From: Shewanella mesophila
GTDB lineage: Bacteria; Pseudomonadota; Gammaproteobacteria; Enterobacterales; Shewanellaceae
Assembly: GCF_019457515.1 (NCBI RefSeq)
Contig: NZ_CP080421.1
Coordinates: 1,116,001 to 1,180,000, forward strand
Length of the DNA: 64,000 nucleotides
Direction: 5' to 3'
A model generated the notes under the pieces. That model had not been told where the DNA came from, did not search any database, and was given only the letters and a program-made list of their open reading frames with translations. Shown in pieces: positions 8,202 through 17,980 of this stretch. The position numbers and the translations under genes were made by a program. The number at the start of each line of letters is the position of its first letter. Position 1 is the first letter of the stretch.

Positions 8202-9152
8202 TTAGCCATGGTTTTGTAGCGTGATGATTTGTCGGTAAACCTTAGTATTACACGGGGTGTCGATACCGTGATGTTTGGCACGGATTATCAAGTAACCGTT
8301 TATCGCATCAATTTCAGTTTTTCGCTGATGATAAATATCTTGATGCATGGAGGAGTGATTGTTTGCTGTCAGGTGTATGACATCAAAAACGCGCTGGGTG
8401 AGTGCGGGCCTATCGAGAGTTAGACCCTCTGCATCGGCCACGGTGAACACTTCATTTAATAGTGCGCAGATCTCATTGCGGTACTGTGGCTTCGCCAGTT
8501 CTCCATTTCGGCAATTATAGATGGCGGTTAATGGATTAATGGCAATATTGACTGCCAGCTTCTGCCAAAGCATAGGCAGAATGGGCTCACACCATTGGCT
8601 ATTAGGAATGCTATCTAATAATTGTTGTTTGAGTTGCACTGACATCATTGGGCCGCAGTAGTGGCCAAGCTGGGTTAACCCTGTGCCAGTTTGAATAATG
8701 TGCCACTGTTTAGGTCTCAGTGCGCCTTGGGATGTCGTTCCAAGGCTTAATCCTCTGCCGTTTAAAAGTTTAGCAATCTCTAGATGAGGCCCCATGCCAT
8801 TATGCAAAAGTAACAGATGACAGTGTGAGTGGAGCTTAGGTATGAGGGAAACTAAGGCATCAAATACTTGATACGCTTTGACACAGACAATGAGCAAATC
8901 GATTTCAACTAGCTGCTGTGACTCGGGTAAAATCACCTGCGCCTGTCGGTCTAGCTGCTCGCCTGATATATCAGTATAATGCAGTGTAGCCATGTTTGAT
9001 GAATTTACTGCAGTGGCTGCGTGCGCGCTGCGCCCAATGACGTAAGGCGCCTTATTAGCCTTAGCAAACTGATGGAAGAGTAGTTGTCCAATCGCGCCAG
9101 CGCCGAGTATTGCAACCTTTGGTTTCTTGTTATCACGGTTTAGGATTTGCAT
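8202..9152 (-). CDS. panE: 2-dehydropantoate 2-reductase family protein (ApbA/PanE)
   Basis: About 316 residues from the ATG at 9152. The N-terminal Rossmann fold has GAGAIG close to the start, as in ketopantoate reductases; the C-terminal helical domain contains the typical LWQKLAVNIAINPLTA region with the catalytic Lys and the Asn. The enzyme reduces 2-dehydropantoate to pantoate with NADPH on the route to coenzyme A. A TTG at 9179, two bases after the stop of the upstream gene, would add nine residues; I prefer the ATG because the Gly-rich loop normally lies within the first 10-15 residues. A paralog with another substrate cannot be excluded. It follows the VanZ-like gene without a gap. 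Confidence 0.85.
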   Translation of the reverse strand: MQILNRDNKKPKVAILGAGAIGQLLFHQFAKANKAPYVIGRSAHAATAVNSSNMATLHYTDISGEQLDRQAQVILPESQQLVEIDLLIVCVKAYQVFDALVSLIPKLHSHCHLLLLHNGMGPHLEIAKLLNGRGLSLGTTSQGALRPKQWHIIQTGTGLTQLGHYCGPMMSVQLKQQLLDSIPNSQWCEPILPMLWQKLAVNIAINPLTAIYNCRNGELAKPQYRNEICALLNEVFTVADAEGLTLDRPALTQRVFDVIHLTANNHSSMHQDIYHQRKTEIDAINGYLIIRAKHHGIDTPCNTKVYRQIITLQNHG

Positions 9153-9180
9153 CGTTAGTTGGCCTAGGTTATCGATCAAT

Positions 9181-9537
9181 TTAACGAATAAAACTGGCTT
9201 TAACGTAACGTCTATAGAGCCAGTGGATAAAATAAAACAGCGCTACACCAAGCATATCGGCGATAAAGTCGGCACTAGAGGCGCTTCGATAGGGAAGAGT
9301 CGATTGTACTAGTTCAATAAAGATTGCGTAAAAAGCCAGTATTGAAGTCAGCGTATACCATTTGGGCTCGAAAGCCAGATAGGTGAGTAGCGCAAGGCAG
9401 AAAAAACTGCCCAAGTGACCAACTTTGTCCATGTTGGGTACAAGCTGAGGATAATTGGGGCGAGAGAAAACTAAATAACTGATCACGAGTAACGCAAGAA
9501 GTAAGGCTAGTTTAAAAATGAGCTTTCTAGAGATCAC
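9181..9537 (-). CDS. VanZ-like small membrane protein
   Basis: A 118-residue protein with about four hydrophobic segments and the family pattern: a DKVGHLGSFF motif at the second segment, IELVQ before an acidic/Ser stretch, and SADFIADMLGVAL near the last helix. VanZ-like proteins are named after the teicoplanin-resistance protein, but most have no known role. Here it directly precedes the ketopantoate-reductase-family gene; co-transcription is likely, a shared function is not implied. Divergent from yajQ. Confidence 0.8.
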   Translation of the reverse strand: MISRKLIFKLALLLALLVISYLVFSRPNYPQLVPNMDKVGHLGSFFCLALLTYLAFEPKWYTLTSILAFYAIFIELVQSTLPYRSASSADFIADMLGVALFYFIHWLYRRYVKASFIR

Positions 9538-9696
9538 GAGTTACTATTATTGAGGTGGTTTTACCAATCATAGAAAAATGTCATCTTAAAGTCATTAATA
9601 ATTCGCCGTGATAGGTGGTGAAGTTTTTTTGCTACCGGTTAGTGCAAGCAGGTAAACTAGCGGCCATAGATTAAGCGTAACAAGAGGATGGTACCT

Positions 9697-10182
9697 ATGC
9701 CTTCTATGGATATAGTGTCGGAAGTAAATGAAGTTGAGCTGCGTAATGCCGTTGATAATACCCGCAGAGAGTTAGATGGTCGTTTTGATTTTAGGGGGGT
9801 CGTATGTGAGATAACCTATAAAGATCACCAAGTCACTTTGGCCTCAGAGTCTGATTTCCAGTGTCAGCAGCTGGTGGACATGCTGCGTAATCAACTCAGT
9901 AAGCGTAACGTTGACCCCGCTTCAATGGATGTGGCCGATAAAGCGATTCACAGTGGAAAAACCTTCTCGCTAAAAGTGACCTTTAAAGAGGGCATAGAAA
10001 GCCTTGTAGCCAAAAAGCTAGTAAAACTGATTAAAGACAGCAAGCTCAAGGTTCAGGCGGCTATTCAAGGTGATTCTGTACGTGTTACCGGTAAGAAGCG
10101 TGATGACTTACAAGCTGTAATGGCGATAGCTCGCGAATCTGATTTAGGTCAGCCATTTCAGTTTAATAATTTTCGAGATTAG
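9697..10182 (+). CDS. yajQ: YajQ family nucleotide-binding protein
   Basis: A 161-residue protein nearly collinear with E. coli YajQ: it begins [10 protein letters not shown], contains [57 protein letters not shown] and ends [12 protein letters not shown]. The fold is two RNP-like domains; members bind nucleotides, and some (Xanthomonas) bind cyclic di-GMP. I chose the ATG at 9697 over the in-frame ATG at 9688 because it matches the family N-terminus and has an AGAGG at suitable distance. Monocistronic, ended by a strong hairpin. Confidence 0.93.
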   Translation: MPSMDIVSEVNEVELRNAVDNTRRELDGRFDFRGVVCEITYKDHQVTLASESDFQCQQLVDMLRNQLSKRNVDPASMDVADKAIHSGKTFSLKVTFKEGIESLVAKKLVKLIKDSKLKVQAAIQGDSVRVTGKKRDDLQAVMAIARESDLGQPFQFNNFRD

Positions 10183-10215
10183 GCTGAACCTAAACCAAGT
10201 TCAGGTTAGAATTGT

Positions 10216-10250
10216 AAAGCCCCGTTTTATTGCAATAAAACGGGGCTTTT
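10216..10250. terminator. Bidirectional terminator between yajQ and ampG
   Basis: A 34-base perfect palindrome at 10216-10249, with arms AAAGCCCCGTTTTATTG and its complement and T-runs at both sides. It sits between two convergent genes, so it can end both transcripts. Confidence 0.92.
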
Positions 10251-10285
10251 GGTCTTTGTGGTGCTAATCGTTGTGCGGATAGGAA

Positions 10286-11719
10286 TTAAACCTTACGAGC
10301 CTGTTCTTCGTCTTCAAGGTTGGCATTGGGTGTCAACTTGTCATTGCGGATATCATGGCTAGGGTGCGGGGCATATTTTTGGACTAGCACAATCAAGCCT
10401 AGCACCGGGAAACCAATGACACTGGCACCGACAAAGAAATTGATATAGCCAAAAGCATCGATATAAGCGCCCGAGAATCCGGCGACGAATTTTGGGAACA
10501 GCAACATGATCGATGATAACAACGCATACTGTGTCGCGCTGTAGCCACTGCTGGTGAGGCTAGATAGATAAGCGATAAAGGCCGCCGTGGCGACCCCTGC
10601 GCTGAAATTATCGATAGAGATCACCATGGTTAATAGGGGGACGTTGTAGCCAACCATGGCCTGATAAGCAAACAATAAGTTAGTGACCGCCACCATAAAG
10701 GCGCCCAGGAAGAGGATTTTCATGGTGCCATAGCGAGCGAGTAATACGCCCCCCGCGCCAGCCCCAACTAAGGTCATGATCAGCCCATAGACTTTACTAA
10801 TGGCGGCAATTTCAGATTTGGCGAATCCCATATCGACATAAAAAACATTAGCCATAATTCCCATCACGATGTCGGAAATCCGGTAGCAGGAGATAAGTAG
10901 CAAGATTAAAATTGCACTGCGACCATAGCGTTTGAAAAAGTCGATAAAGGGCAAAATGCTGGCGGTATAAAGCCAAGAGATCCCTGCTGCGACAAACTTT
11001 GGGTACTTTTTCGATAGTGCGAGTTTGAGCTGAGCTTCTTTTGCGTCGGCCTCTCTGCTCTCTACAATGGGCTCTTTGCTCATTAGGGTGGTGATAATCC
11101 CCACCGACATTAGGCCTGCCATGGCTAGATAGGCGGTTTGCCAAGAAGCAAGATCATAGACCTCGCTATTGGGGTCGACCCAAGCGGCAATGGTTAATGC
11201 GCCTGCGGTAGCAATAATCATCGCGCTGCGATAGCCCACCTGATAGGCCGCGGCCAATGCCGCCTGCATCTTTTCAGGGGCTGAATCGATGCGAAAGGCA
11301 TCGATAACAATATCTTGTGTTGCAGAGGCAAAGGCAACCATTAATGCAAATAGGGCAAGACGCTCGAGATCTTTAACTGGATCGCTCTGACTCATACCGA
11401 AAATAGCGACCACTAAAATCAGCTGAGCAAATAGCATCCAGCCTCGTCGCCGGCCTAAAAATCGCGTAAACAGTGGTAATGACAAGCGATCGACTAAGGG
11501 GGACCATGCCCACTTAACCCCATAGGCAAGTGCGATCCAGCTAAAGTAGCCAATCGCCGTTCTATCAATTCCCGCTTCTCTTAGCCAAAAGGAGAGAGTT
11601 GAGAAAACCAACATTAAGGGGAGACCAGCAGAAAAACCAAGCAGTAATAGCACTAACACCCGTTTATGGCAGTAGATAGAAAGTGCATCTTTTAGACGAG
11701 ACAGATGGGTCACAGACAT
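10286..11719 (-). CDS. ampG: Muropeptide permease AmpG (MFS)
   Basis: A 477-residue major-facilitator protein with about 12 to 14 membrane segments. The start LLLGFSAGLPLMLVFSTLSF and the stretch ATQDIVIDAFRID at about 135-147 are AmpG signatures; FLGRRRGWM is the A-like loop. AmpG imports GlcNAc-anhydroMurNAc peptides from periplasmic cell-wall turnover into the cytoplasm for recycling, which in many bacteria also feeds AmpR-type beta-lactamase induction. In E. coli it follows yajG; here yajG lies upstream on the same strand but two genes intervene. The C-terminus is hydrophilic and acidic. Confidence 0.9.
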   Translation of the reverse strand: MSVTHLSRLKDALSIYCHKRVLVLLLLGFSAGLPLMLVFSTLSFWLREAGIDRTAIGYFSWIALAYGVKWAWSPLVDRLSLPLFTRFLGRRRGWMLFAQLILVVAIFGMSQSDPVKDLERLALFALMVAFASATQDIVIDAFRIDSAPEKMQAALAAAYQVGYRSAMIIATAGALTIAAWVDPNSEVYDLASWQTAYLAMAGLMSVGIITTLMSKEPIVESREADAKEAQLKLALSKKYPKFVAAGISWLYTASILPFIDFFKRYGRSAILILLLISCYRISDIVMGIMANVFYVDMGFAKSEIAAISKVYGLIMTLVGAGAGGVLLARYGTMKILFLGAFMVAVTNLLFAYQAMVGYNVPLLTMVISIDNFSAGVATAAFIAYLSSLTSSGYSATQYALLSSIMLLFPKFVAGFSGAYIDAFGYINFFVGASVIGFPVLGLIVLVQKYAPHPSHDIRNDKLTPNANLEDEEQARKV

Positions 11720-11791
11720 ACAACAGTATTAAGAAAGATAGAGTTAGCTTAAACGCTAAGGACGCAAATAAAAAGAGAAAATCTGAGTCAT

Positions 11792-11821
11792 AAAAAAGCT
11801 CGGTCGTGAGTGACCGAGCTT
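11792..11821 (-). terminator. Intrinsic terminator
   Basis: AAGCTCGGTC at 11796-11805 pairs with GACCGAGCTT at 11812-11821 with a 6-base loop. On the minus strand the stem is followed by TTTTTTA, so it ends the gene at 11835-12167 before ampG. Confidence 0.88.
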
Positions 11822-11834
11822 GGCTTTTATTGCA

Positions 11835-12167
11835 TTAGTAAATAGAGATGGGTCTTTGGCCAATACAGCCTGTCGGGCAGGGGCCTTGATAAGTCAGGAA
11901 ATCGCAACAATCGTTTATCTGTTTTCGCAAAAATTGATTGCCGCGTATTGTCCAATCAGGCCACTTGTCGAAGGCGTGGATTAGATGCCAAAAGACTCTT
12001 TCTATATCACTTTGCGCATCACCCTGATGATTGAACTGTTGCCACTCTTCTAGGGTGTCCCATAAGTAAAGCTGGATCTCGTTGAAATCGAGTTGATTAT
12101 TCAAAAACGCTTTCCCGTATTGACCCAGTTGGGGCGCCTTATTATCGATGAACTCATTTGGGGTCAT
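11835..12167 (-). CDS. Conserved hypothetical protein, Cys-rich C-terminus
   Basis: A 110-residue soluble protein that I do not recognise. It is rich in Asp, Gln and aromatic residues with many Trp (DTLEEWQQF, FWHLIHAFDKWPDW), suggesting a compact helical fold. The C-terminal 25 residues hold four Cys in NDCCDF and CPTGCIG, a possible metal site or disulfide cluster. No signal peptide or membrane segment. The start ATG at 12167 is preceded by AAGGAGGCGA, a strong ribosome site. It has its own terminator, so it is a single-gene unit. Function unknown. Confidence 0.7.
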   Translation of the reverse strand: MTPNEFIDNKAPQLGQYGKAFLNNQLDFNEIQLYLWDTLEEWQQFNHQGDAQSDIERVFWHLIHAFDKWPDWTIRGNQFLRKQINDCCDFLTYQGPCPTGCIGQRPISIY

Positions 12168-12312
12168 CGTTCGCCTCCTTGCTAACTACCAGACAAGTAT
12201 AGTCGGCGATATTTTTGACTACTGTCTAAAAACCAGAATTTACATTTCTAGTGTTGTGGCACTTTGATGAAAGCGCCATGAACTTTGGGTTATTTTGTGA
12301 CGTTCCTAACCT

Positions 12313-12897
12313 TTATTGCCGCGGAAGCAAGGTGGCCTTGGTTAAGATGATCTCTTTTACTGGAAAATCAGCCCAGCCAAGTTTAGTGTTGATCTGAGTT
12401 TCAACCATCGACATCGCTTCTAATACTTCCATGCCTTCGACGACTTCACCAAAAACAGCATATCCCCAGCGTCGTTTCGAAGGATCTAAGCGGGTATTAT
12501 CGCCGACATTAAAATAAAATTGCGCGGTTGCCGAGTGAGGATCGTCTTCGCGGGCCATTGCAATCGTGCCCAAGCCATTACTGAGGCCATTACCCGATTC
12601 GTTGATGATAGGTTTGTCTGTTGGTTTTTCTTCCAATTTAGGATTAAGCCCACCGCCTTGAACCACAAATTCAGGGATAACCCGATGAAATAGGGTGTTG
12701 TCGTAATGACCTTTCACCACATAGGTCAGGAAATTATCAACAGTGATAGGCGCTCTTTTTCGATCGAGTTCAACTACGATGTTGCCCATGGTGGTTTCTA
12801 GTTTGACCTTGGGGTAAATAGTATCACTTTGGATATCGATAGCATGGGCCAAGGTGCTTATCGATAGCATGATGATAGAGCATATCCAATGTTTCAT
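12313..12897 (-). CDS. Periplasmic cyclophilin-type peptidyl-prolyl isomerase
   Basis: 194 residues: a signal peptide (about 1-19, ending AHA) followed by a cyclophilin domain with the active-site run LFHRVIPEFVVQGG, the AMAR stretch and AQFYFNV. It catalyses cis-trans isomerisation of proline peptide bonds in exported proteins, as PpiA does. Close to PpiA in length, but a secreted paralog elsewhere would make the symbol ambiguous. The gene follows yajG by 18 bases on the same strand and is probably co-transcribed. Confidence 0.88.
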   Translation of the reverse strand: MKHWICSIIMLSISTLAHAIDIQSDTIYPKVKLETTMGNIVVELDRKRAPITVDNFLTYVVKGHYDNTLFHRVIPEFVVQGGGLNPKLEEKPTDKPIINESGNGLSNGLGTIAMAREDDPHSATAQFYFNVGDNTRLDPSKRRWGYAVFGEVVEGMEVLEAMSMVETQINTKLGWADFPVKEIILTKATLLPRQ

Positions 12898-12915
12898 CGG
12901 GTCTCCTTACTGGAT

Positions 12916-13485
12916 TTATTTTTGTTGTATGAACTGGTTGAGCTCGGGATCGTTAATGATTTTCCCGGTGAGATCGTCGAGTAGATTATTCATCGCTAAC
13001 TCTAATGTGGCAAAATCGGCACTAAATGGGCCCGACACCACGTTACGACCTGTATATCGCTTGGTAAAGGTTTTTGCCGTATTACTGGCAATCACATTGA
13101 TAATGATATCGTTGTTCGCTTCATAGCCTAAGGTGGTTTCATTGACGTCGGTAAGCAGTTTCTCTAGTTGAAATTGCAGATGATGGGCAGAACTTGGGTC
13201 TATCGTGTATCCCGCTTTAGTCAATCCCTGTCTAAACACTTGTTCCAACTGTTGGCGAGGCGCTTCGGAAGGACTGATTAATCTTGCTGCATCACCGTCT
13301 TGATTAAATCTGGCCACAAAATTTGCCGAACGGGTATCTAGCATTTCGATAGCGATCGGCGTCGAAGGCGCGCCTTGAGTGGTTATCGATGGTAGTTGAG
13401 GGTTGAGTGCCATATGAGTAGGGGTATGGCTGGCGCAACCAATGAGAGCAACTGCACTAACAACAAGTGGAATAAAACGTTTCAT
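12916..13485 (-). CDS. yajG: YajG family lipoprotein
   Basis: A 189-residue predicted lipoprotein: signal segment with lipobox LIGC (Cys17), then a Ser/Pro-rich linker and a domain resembling E. coli YajG. YajG has no established function; in E. coli it precedes ampG, and here ampG lies downstream on the same strand, a partly conserved neighbourhood that supports the assignment. The residue after the lipid Cys is Ala, compatible with outer-membrane sorting. Confidence 0.82.
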   Translation of the reverse strand: MKRFIPLVVSAVALIGCASHTPTHMALNPQLPSITTQGAPSTPIAIEMLDTRSANFVARFNQDGDAARLISPSEAPRQQLEQVFRQGLTKAGYTIDPSSAHHLQFQLEKLLTDVNETTLGYEANNDIIINVIASNTAKTFTKRYTGRNVVSGPFSADFATLELAMNNLLDDLTGKIINDPELNQFIQQK

Positions 13486-13760
13486 GAGATCTTATATGCG
13501 GTCAAAAGGTGGCATCAGCATACCAGAAGTTGATGAGGTTTCCAGCCCAGTTCATATTGAGTTTACTGCGCCTGTATTGCTCGACATCGTGAGCTTAGGG
13601 GCCTGTTAATCGATTGTTGCAAGCTGTGCTTTAAACTTGTTTGATAAAGCGTTAGAGTAAAAATTCAAAATAAAAAGGTGTCTTGACTGGGCCTTGGTTG
13701 CTTTAACACTGGCCTTAGCCATCTCTATTTCTGAATATTATCGAGGCTGTATTAGAAGCT

Positions 13761-14813
13761 ATGATGACTCCAAATCAAATAACTCAGCTAGATATTAATC
13801 TGGCACCAGAGAGTCTTATCTTACCGTCAGGTAAAGTGTTATTCGGTCACTTTGATGGGCCTGTAAAATCATTGGGGTTGGAGAACTTTAACTATGTAAA
13901 TGTAATGGATAAGCCCGCTAGTGCAATGGCTAACCATTTTCATTTTAAGCAATTTCAATTTGTATCGATAGTCACCCCAAGATTTGTCATTGGCGTCGCA
14001 ATTGCCGATATTCGCTATGTGGGCAGCGCATTTTGTTATCTCTATGATATAAAAGCCAATAGCTTAGTCGAGACCTCTTGGCTAAAACCTTTAGGGATGG
14101 GATATCAGATGTCGCCGTCACCAAGTTCTGGAAAGGCTAAGATAAGCAATAGAAAAGGCTCAATTGCCTTTAATTTAGTCGATGGGCTATGGCAGCTTGT
14201 ACTGAATACGCCGCAGATAGATGCCGAGCTTGAGCTACATCCTCATGCGCTAAGTCTACCGATGGCGATGTGTAACCCGACCGGGTATAGCGGCTGGACT
14301 TATACTCAAAAACATAATGGCCTAAAGCTTAAGGGCAGTTTAGTGGTTAATGCTGAGCCTCAGCCACTTAATCATGCGTTGGCAGGGTATGACTATTCGG
14401 CAGGATATATGCGCCGTGAAACCAGTTGGCGTTGGGCCAGTATTAATGCCAATGTGAACAATAAGGTGATTGGATTAAATCTCGCAGCAGGTGTCAACGA
14501 AACTGGTTGTAATGAAAATGTGTTTTGGGTCGATGGGGCTCGGCATCTGTTAGGACCTGTGCATTTCGAGTTTTCTCGTCATACACACATGATCAACAAC
14601 TCGATTTGGCGCATCTATTCAGACAATGGACGCGTCGAACTCAATTTCCACCCTAGAAATTGCCGTCAAGAAAAACTCAACCTTTGGTTAATTAAGAGCA
14701 ATTTCAGGCAGTTCATAGGTTACTTCGATGGCTTTATTATCGATAGTGATGGTGTTAAACATCAGCTCAAGCAAGCTTTAGGTTTGACTGAAGATCACTT
14801 TGCTCGCTGGTAG
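13761..14813 (+). CDS. DUF2804 domain-containing protein
   Basis: A 350-residue protein that covers the whole DUF2804 family: GYSGWTYTQKHNGL in the middle, then DYSAGYMRRETSWRWA, the NENVFWVDGARH stretch, and a C-terminal FRQFIGYFDGF followed by LGLTEDHFARW. The architecture suggests a beta-rich, lipocalin-like or glycosidase-like jelly-roll fold; the biochemical role is not established. No signal peptide. Two consecutive ATG codons at 13761 and 13764 could both serve. It lies 55 bases before the sterol-desaturase-like gene, possibly an operon related to lipid metabolism, which is inference only. Confidence 0.8.
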   Translation: MMTPNQITQLDINLAPESLILPSGKVLFGHFDGPVKSLGLENFNYVNVMDKPASAMANHFHFKQFQFVSIVTPRFVIGVAIADIRYVGSAFCYLYDIKANSLVETSWLKPLGMGYQMSPSPSSGKAKISNRKGSIAFNLVDGLWQLVLNTPQIDAELELHPHALSLPMAMCNPTGYSGWTYTQKHNGLKLKGSLVVNAEPQPLNHALAGYDYSAGYMRRETSWRWASINANVNNKVIGLNLAAGVNETGCNENVFWVDGARHLLGPVHFEFSRHTHMINNSIWRIYSDNGRVELNFHPRNCRQEKLNLWLIKSNFRQFIGYFDGFIIDSDGVKHQLKQALGLTEDHFARW

Positions 14814-14868
14814 CGTGTTATGGTCCTCATAGGTGAGCATATTCAAAGGAATAAGACAGGAATAAAAG

Positions 14869-15789
14869 ATGGATTTTAATTCACTCATTTCGCACCCAGA
14901 GATTTTACTCTTAGTGTTAGCACCAATTTTCTTTATCTGCATTTTACTTGAATGGTATATCGGTGATAGAGGTGGGAAATTACCCAAAACGGCGCGCTAT
15001 CATCTGCCTGAGGTGTTGTGTAATTTTACCCTAGCGGGCATGCATCAAGTCGCTGATATTGTTGCGGGCTTGCTGGTGGCCAATATCTATTTGATGGTGT
15101 TTGGCTGGCGTTTGTTTGAGATCCAAATGGGCGCGCTTAGTTTTATCATGCTGCTGATCGCTCAAGATTTTTGCTATTACTGGTTTCATCGTGCCAGCCA
15201 CCGAATCCGCTGGATGTGGGCTGCTCATGTGGCACACCATAGTTCTGAAAACATGAATTTCAGTACGGCTTTTCGTCAAAGCTTAATGTATCCGCTCGCA
15301 GGTATGTGGCTGTTTTGGTTGCCCTTAGTCATTATTGGTTTCGATCCCAATTGGGTGGTGTTTTCGGTGCTGCTTAACTTAGGATTACAGTTCTTTGTCC
15401 ATACCCAAGCTGTCGACCGTTTAGGACCGTTAGAGTGGATCTTTAATACGCCTTCACATCACAGGGTGCATCATGGTCGCAATCGGCAATATATTGATAA
15501 GAATTATGCAGGTGTGCTGATCATTTGGGACCGCCTGTTTGGCACCTATGCCGATGAGGAAGAAACGGTAGTTTATGGGATCACTAAACCTGTGAACAGC
15601 TTTAATCCTCTGGTGGTCACTTTTAGTGAGTGGCGAGATATGTTTAGCGAAGCTTTTGCGAAAGGGCTGAGTTTAAAACAGCGATGGCAGCTGCTGTTTG
15701 CACCGCCAAGCGCTAATGATGCCAAACCTGTGGTTGCAAACCAGCATAGTGAAGTCCTGCACTCAGCAAACACCAGCAAAAGAGTATGA
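14869..15789 (+). CDS. Sterol desaturase / fatty acid hydroxylase family membrane protein
   Basis: A 306-residue di-iron membrane oxygenase. Histidine boxes: HRASH 107-111, HVAHH 120-124, H178 (HTQ) and HHRVHH 197-202, in the order of the family. Three to four hydrophobic segments precede and separate them. Such enzymes hydroxylate or desaturate lipids with O2; the bacterial substrate is often unknown. A C-terminal tail of about 60 residues after the last box is poorly conserved. It has an AGGAATAAGACAGGA region before the ATG. Confidence 0.85.
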   Translation: MDFNSLISHPEILLLVLAPIFFICILLEWYIGDRGGKLPKTARYHLPEVLCNFTLAGMHQVADIVAGLLVANIYLMVFGWRLFEIQMGALSFIMLLIAQDFCYYWFHRASHRIRWMWAAHVAHHSSENMNFSTAFRQSLMYPLAGMWLFWLPLVIIGFDPNWVVFSVLLNLGLQFFVHTQAVDRLGPLEWIFNTPSHHRVHHGRNRQYIDKNYAGVLIIWDRLFGTYADEEETVVYGITKPVNSFNPLVVTFSEWRDMFSEAFAKGLSLKQRWQLLFAPPSANDAKPVVANQHSEVLHSANTSKRV

Positions 15790-15871
15790 TTGGTGGTGAG
15801 TTATTTATGCCTCTGGGCTGGAGTTCGCTGGCGGCTATTTCAATCTGGTTAACTGAGGTTGAGCAATAGTA

Positions 15872-17035
15872 TCAACTGCTTTTAGGCATTTTTTGCGCTT
15901 GCAGAATAACGAATTTTCCGTTTGATGCCACCGTGGTGCAGTTTTTAAAAATCCGTTTCAATTTGACATGGTAGGCAAGGTGTCTGTTGCCTACCACATG
16001 TAAAATCCCGCCCTCTTTGAGCTTTCTGAATGCATCTAAAAACATCTGCCATGCGATATGATCAGTGATGGCTTCGCCTTGATGAAATGGGGGGTTACAC
16101 AGCACCAGATCCGGGCAAACATTCTCGTCTAAGTGAGTTAAGCAGTCATCCCAATGAAATGAGGCTTGTTCGCCTTCAAGGCTTGAATTATCGAGGTGAT
16201 TAAACTGCCAATTTTTCCGCGCTGAAGCGATGGCCATTTCAGAGTCATCGACAAAGTGAATCGTTGCAGTAGGGTAAAGCTGCTTGGCTCTTAAACCTAG
16301 GATGCCATTGCCACAGCCCAGATCGACAATTGAGTTGAACTCGCCTTTAGGCATATTCTCTAGCATGATCCTCGCGCCAATATCGAGCTTATTGGCGGCA
16401 AAAACATTACTTAAATTACTGATGGTCAGTTGATACTCAGGAACAGACCAGCGAGTTTCGGCTGGGAGCGCACGGACAATGCCGTCGCTGATGCAGGTGA
16501 TCACACGGGTCTTCTTCCATGTGAGACTAGCGGTCGCCGTGCCTAAATGTTTAGCCAGTAATTCAAGCAGCGACTTATTAATCGATTTTGCTTTTGCGCC
16601 AATATAGATAGTGGTGCCTTTGGGCAATATTTGAGAAAGCCTGTCCAGTTGATGCGCCAGATAATTAAGGTTTTTGGGCAGCTTCATTAACACCAGCTCA
16701 ATCGATACTGGTAGTAGGTCTCGGCTATTGCACCACTGGATATTGTCGCTGCTAAGCTGATTGTGTTGCAGATTTTGCTTGATACCGAGTTGACTGGTTT
16801 TGGCATCGGTTTCAATGATCAGTGGCCAATCAGGATTGTGCTTGGTGAGCGCGGTGCTTAACGCGCCAAAGCTGTCGTTAATAATGGCAGTGCTGACGGG
16901 ATGCTGCTGGCTTTCCTGTATATGTTTTATCAAGTGTTCGTCGGCAGCATCCCAAGCCTGCAGGTTAGATTCCTGCTTAGCGGGATAACGATAAAGTTCA
17001 AGTTCGATATCGGCGACGGAGAATTGAGTTGTCAT
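15872..17035 (-). CDS. rlmG: 23S rRNA (guanine1835-N2)-methyltransferase RlmG
   Basis: A 387-residue tandem methyltransferase-fold protein. The degenerate N-terminal half contains [12 protein letters not shown] as in E. coli RlmG; the active C-terminal half has the AdoMet loop DLGCGNG at 238-244 and the catalytic NPPF at 314-317. RlmG methylates N2 of G1835 in 23S rRNA. RsmC is the closest alternative, but the length and the N-terminal motif favour RlmG. Divergent from the AlkB-like gene. Confidence 0.92.
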   Translation of the reverse strand: MTTQFSVADIELELYRYPAKQESNLQAWDAADEHLIKHIQESQQHPVSTAIINDSFGALSTALTKHNPDWPLIIETDAKTSQLGIKQNLQHNQLSSDNIQWCNSRDLLPVSIELVLMKLPKNLNYLAHQLDRLSQILPKGTTIYIGAKAKSINKSLLELLAKHLGTATASLTWKKTRVITCISDGIVRALPAETRWSVPEYQLTISNLSNVFAANKLDIGARIMLENMPKGEFNSIVDLGCGNGILGLRAKQLYPTATIHFVDDSEMAIASARKNWQFNHLDNSSLEGEQASFHWDDCLTHLDENVCPDLVLCNPPFHQGEAITDHIAWQMFLDAFRKLKEGGILHVVGNRHLAYHVKLKRIFKNCTTVASNGKFVILQAQKMPKSS

Positions 17036-17252
17036 AACTGCACTGCTACTTTGAATTTGGGGCGCGATTATCGCAGATTTAGCCCATTAGGTATAGCAAC
17101 AGCATTGAGCCTATTCCTCGCTGACTTTAGCTTGATGTATCCAATATGGCTATTATTAGCTAGGGTTGCTGTTAAGCTGAGCGAGTGTAAATTGCATTTA
17201 GCAGAGTGAGTGTTAAATAGGCCCTAGTGATTATCGTTTATGGGGAAATAGA

Positions 17253-17879
17253 GTGCGCCAACCTAGTTTAGATTTTGATGAGCAAAAATGGGATACGCAG
17301 CAATCAACCGCCGCGCCGTTTACCTTAGTCGAAGGGTATTTGAGCTTGCCTCAACAGCAGGCATTAGTTGCTGAATCGGCAAGCTATCCATTTTCCAGAC
17401 CAAGGATTAAGGTCTACGGCAAATCCCATATGATCCCACGAAGCCAAGTATGGTTTGGCGATGAAGGTTGTGACTATCTCTATTCTGGTTTGTTTATTCA
17501 AGCGCTACCTTGGCCTAAGTATGCCATGCGATTACGAGATAAATTGGCGAGAGATTGGGGGCTTAATAGTAATGGTGTATTGGTTAATTGCTATCTAAAT
17601 GGTCAGCAATCGATGGGCTGGCACAGTGATGATGAGGCAGAAATTACCCCCAAGTCAGACATAGCCTCGGTAACCCTTGGCGCAAGCCGAGCGTTTCATA
17701 TCCGCCATAAGCAGACTAAAGAGAAAATAGAACTCGTGTTAAACAGTGGTGACTTACTGATCATGCATTGGCCTATGCAGGATGACTGGGAGCATTGCGT
17801 GCCAAAACGAATGGGCGTTAGCCAAAGTCGACTAAACTATACCTATAGGGAGCTAATTCCCAGATTTCACCAAGTTTAA
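17253..17879 (+). CDS. AlkB-like 2-oxoglutarate/Fe(II) oxygenase
   Basis: A 208-residue dioxygenase with HSD at 124-126 and H181 as iron ligands and two Arg near the end (R193, R199 in SRLNYTYR) for 2-oxoglutarate. The stretch NCYLNGQQSMGWHSD is typical of the ALKBH2/3-like bacterial branch that removes methyl groups from alkylated bases. The start is a GTG at 17253; the only ATG upstream in frame is closed by a stop after three codons. No adaptive-response (Ada) box was recognised. Confidence 0.88.
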   Translation: MRQPSLDFDEQKWDTQQSTAAPFTLVEGYLSLPQQQALVAESASYPFSRPRIKVYGKSHMIPRSQVWFGDEGCDYLYSGLFIQALPWPKYAMRLRDKLARDWGLNSNGVLVNCYLNGQQSMGWHSDDEAEITPKSDIASVTLGASRAFHIRHKQTKEKIELVLNSGDLLIMHWPMQDDWEHCVPKRMGVSQSRLNYTYRELIPRFHQV

Positions 17880-17980
17880 TTGGATCTTGGGCGATAGCTT
17901 TTGCTATCTAGCTCTCACTCTCAGGGAAACGAATGATTTATGCTCAAATAAGTTTGGGATCATCATCTAAGGAGTCATAT

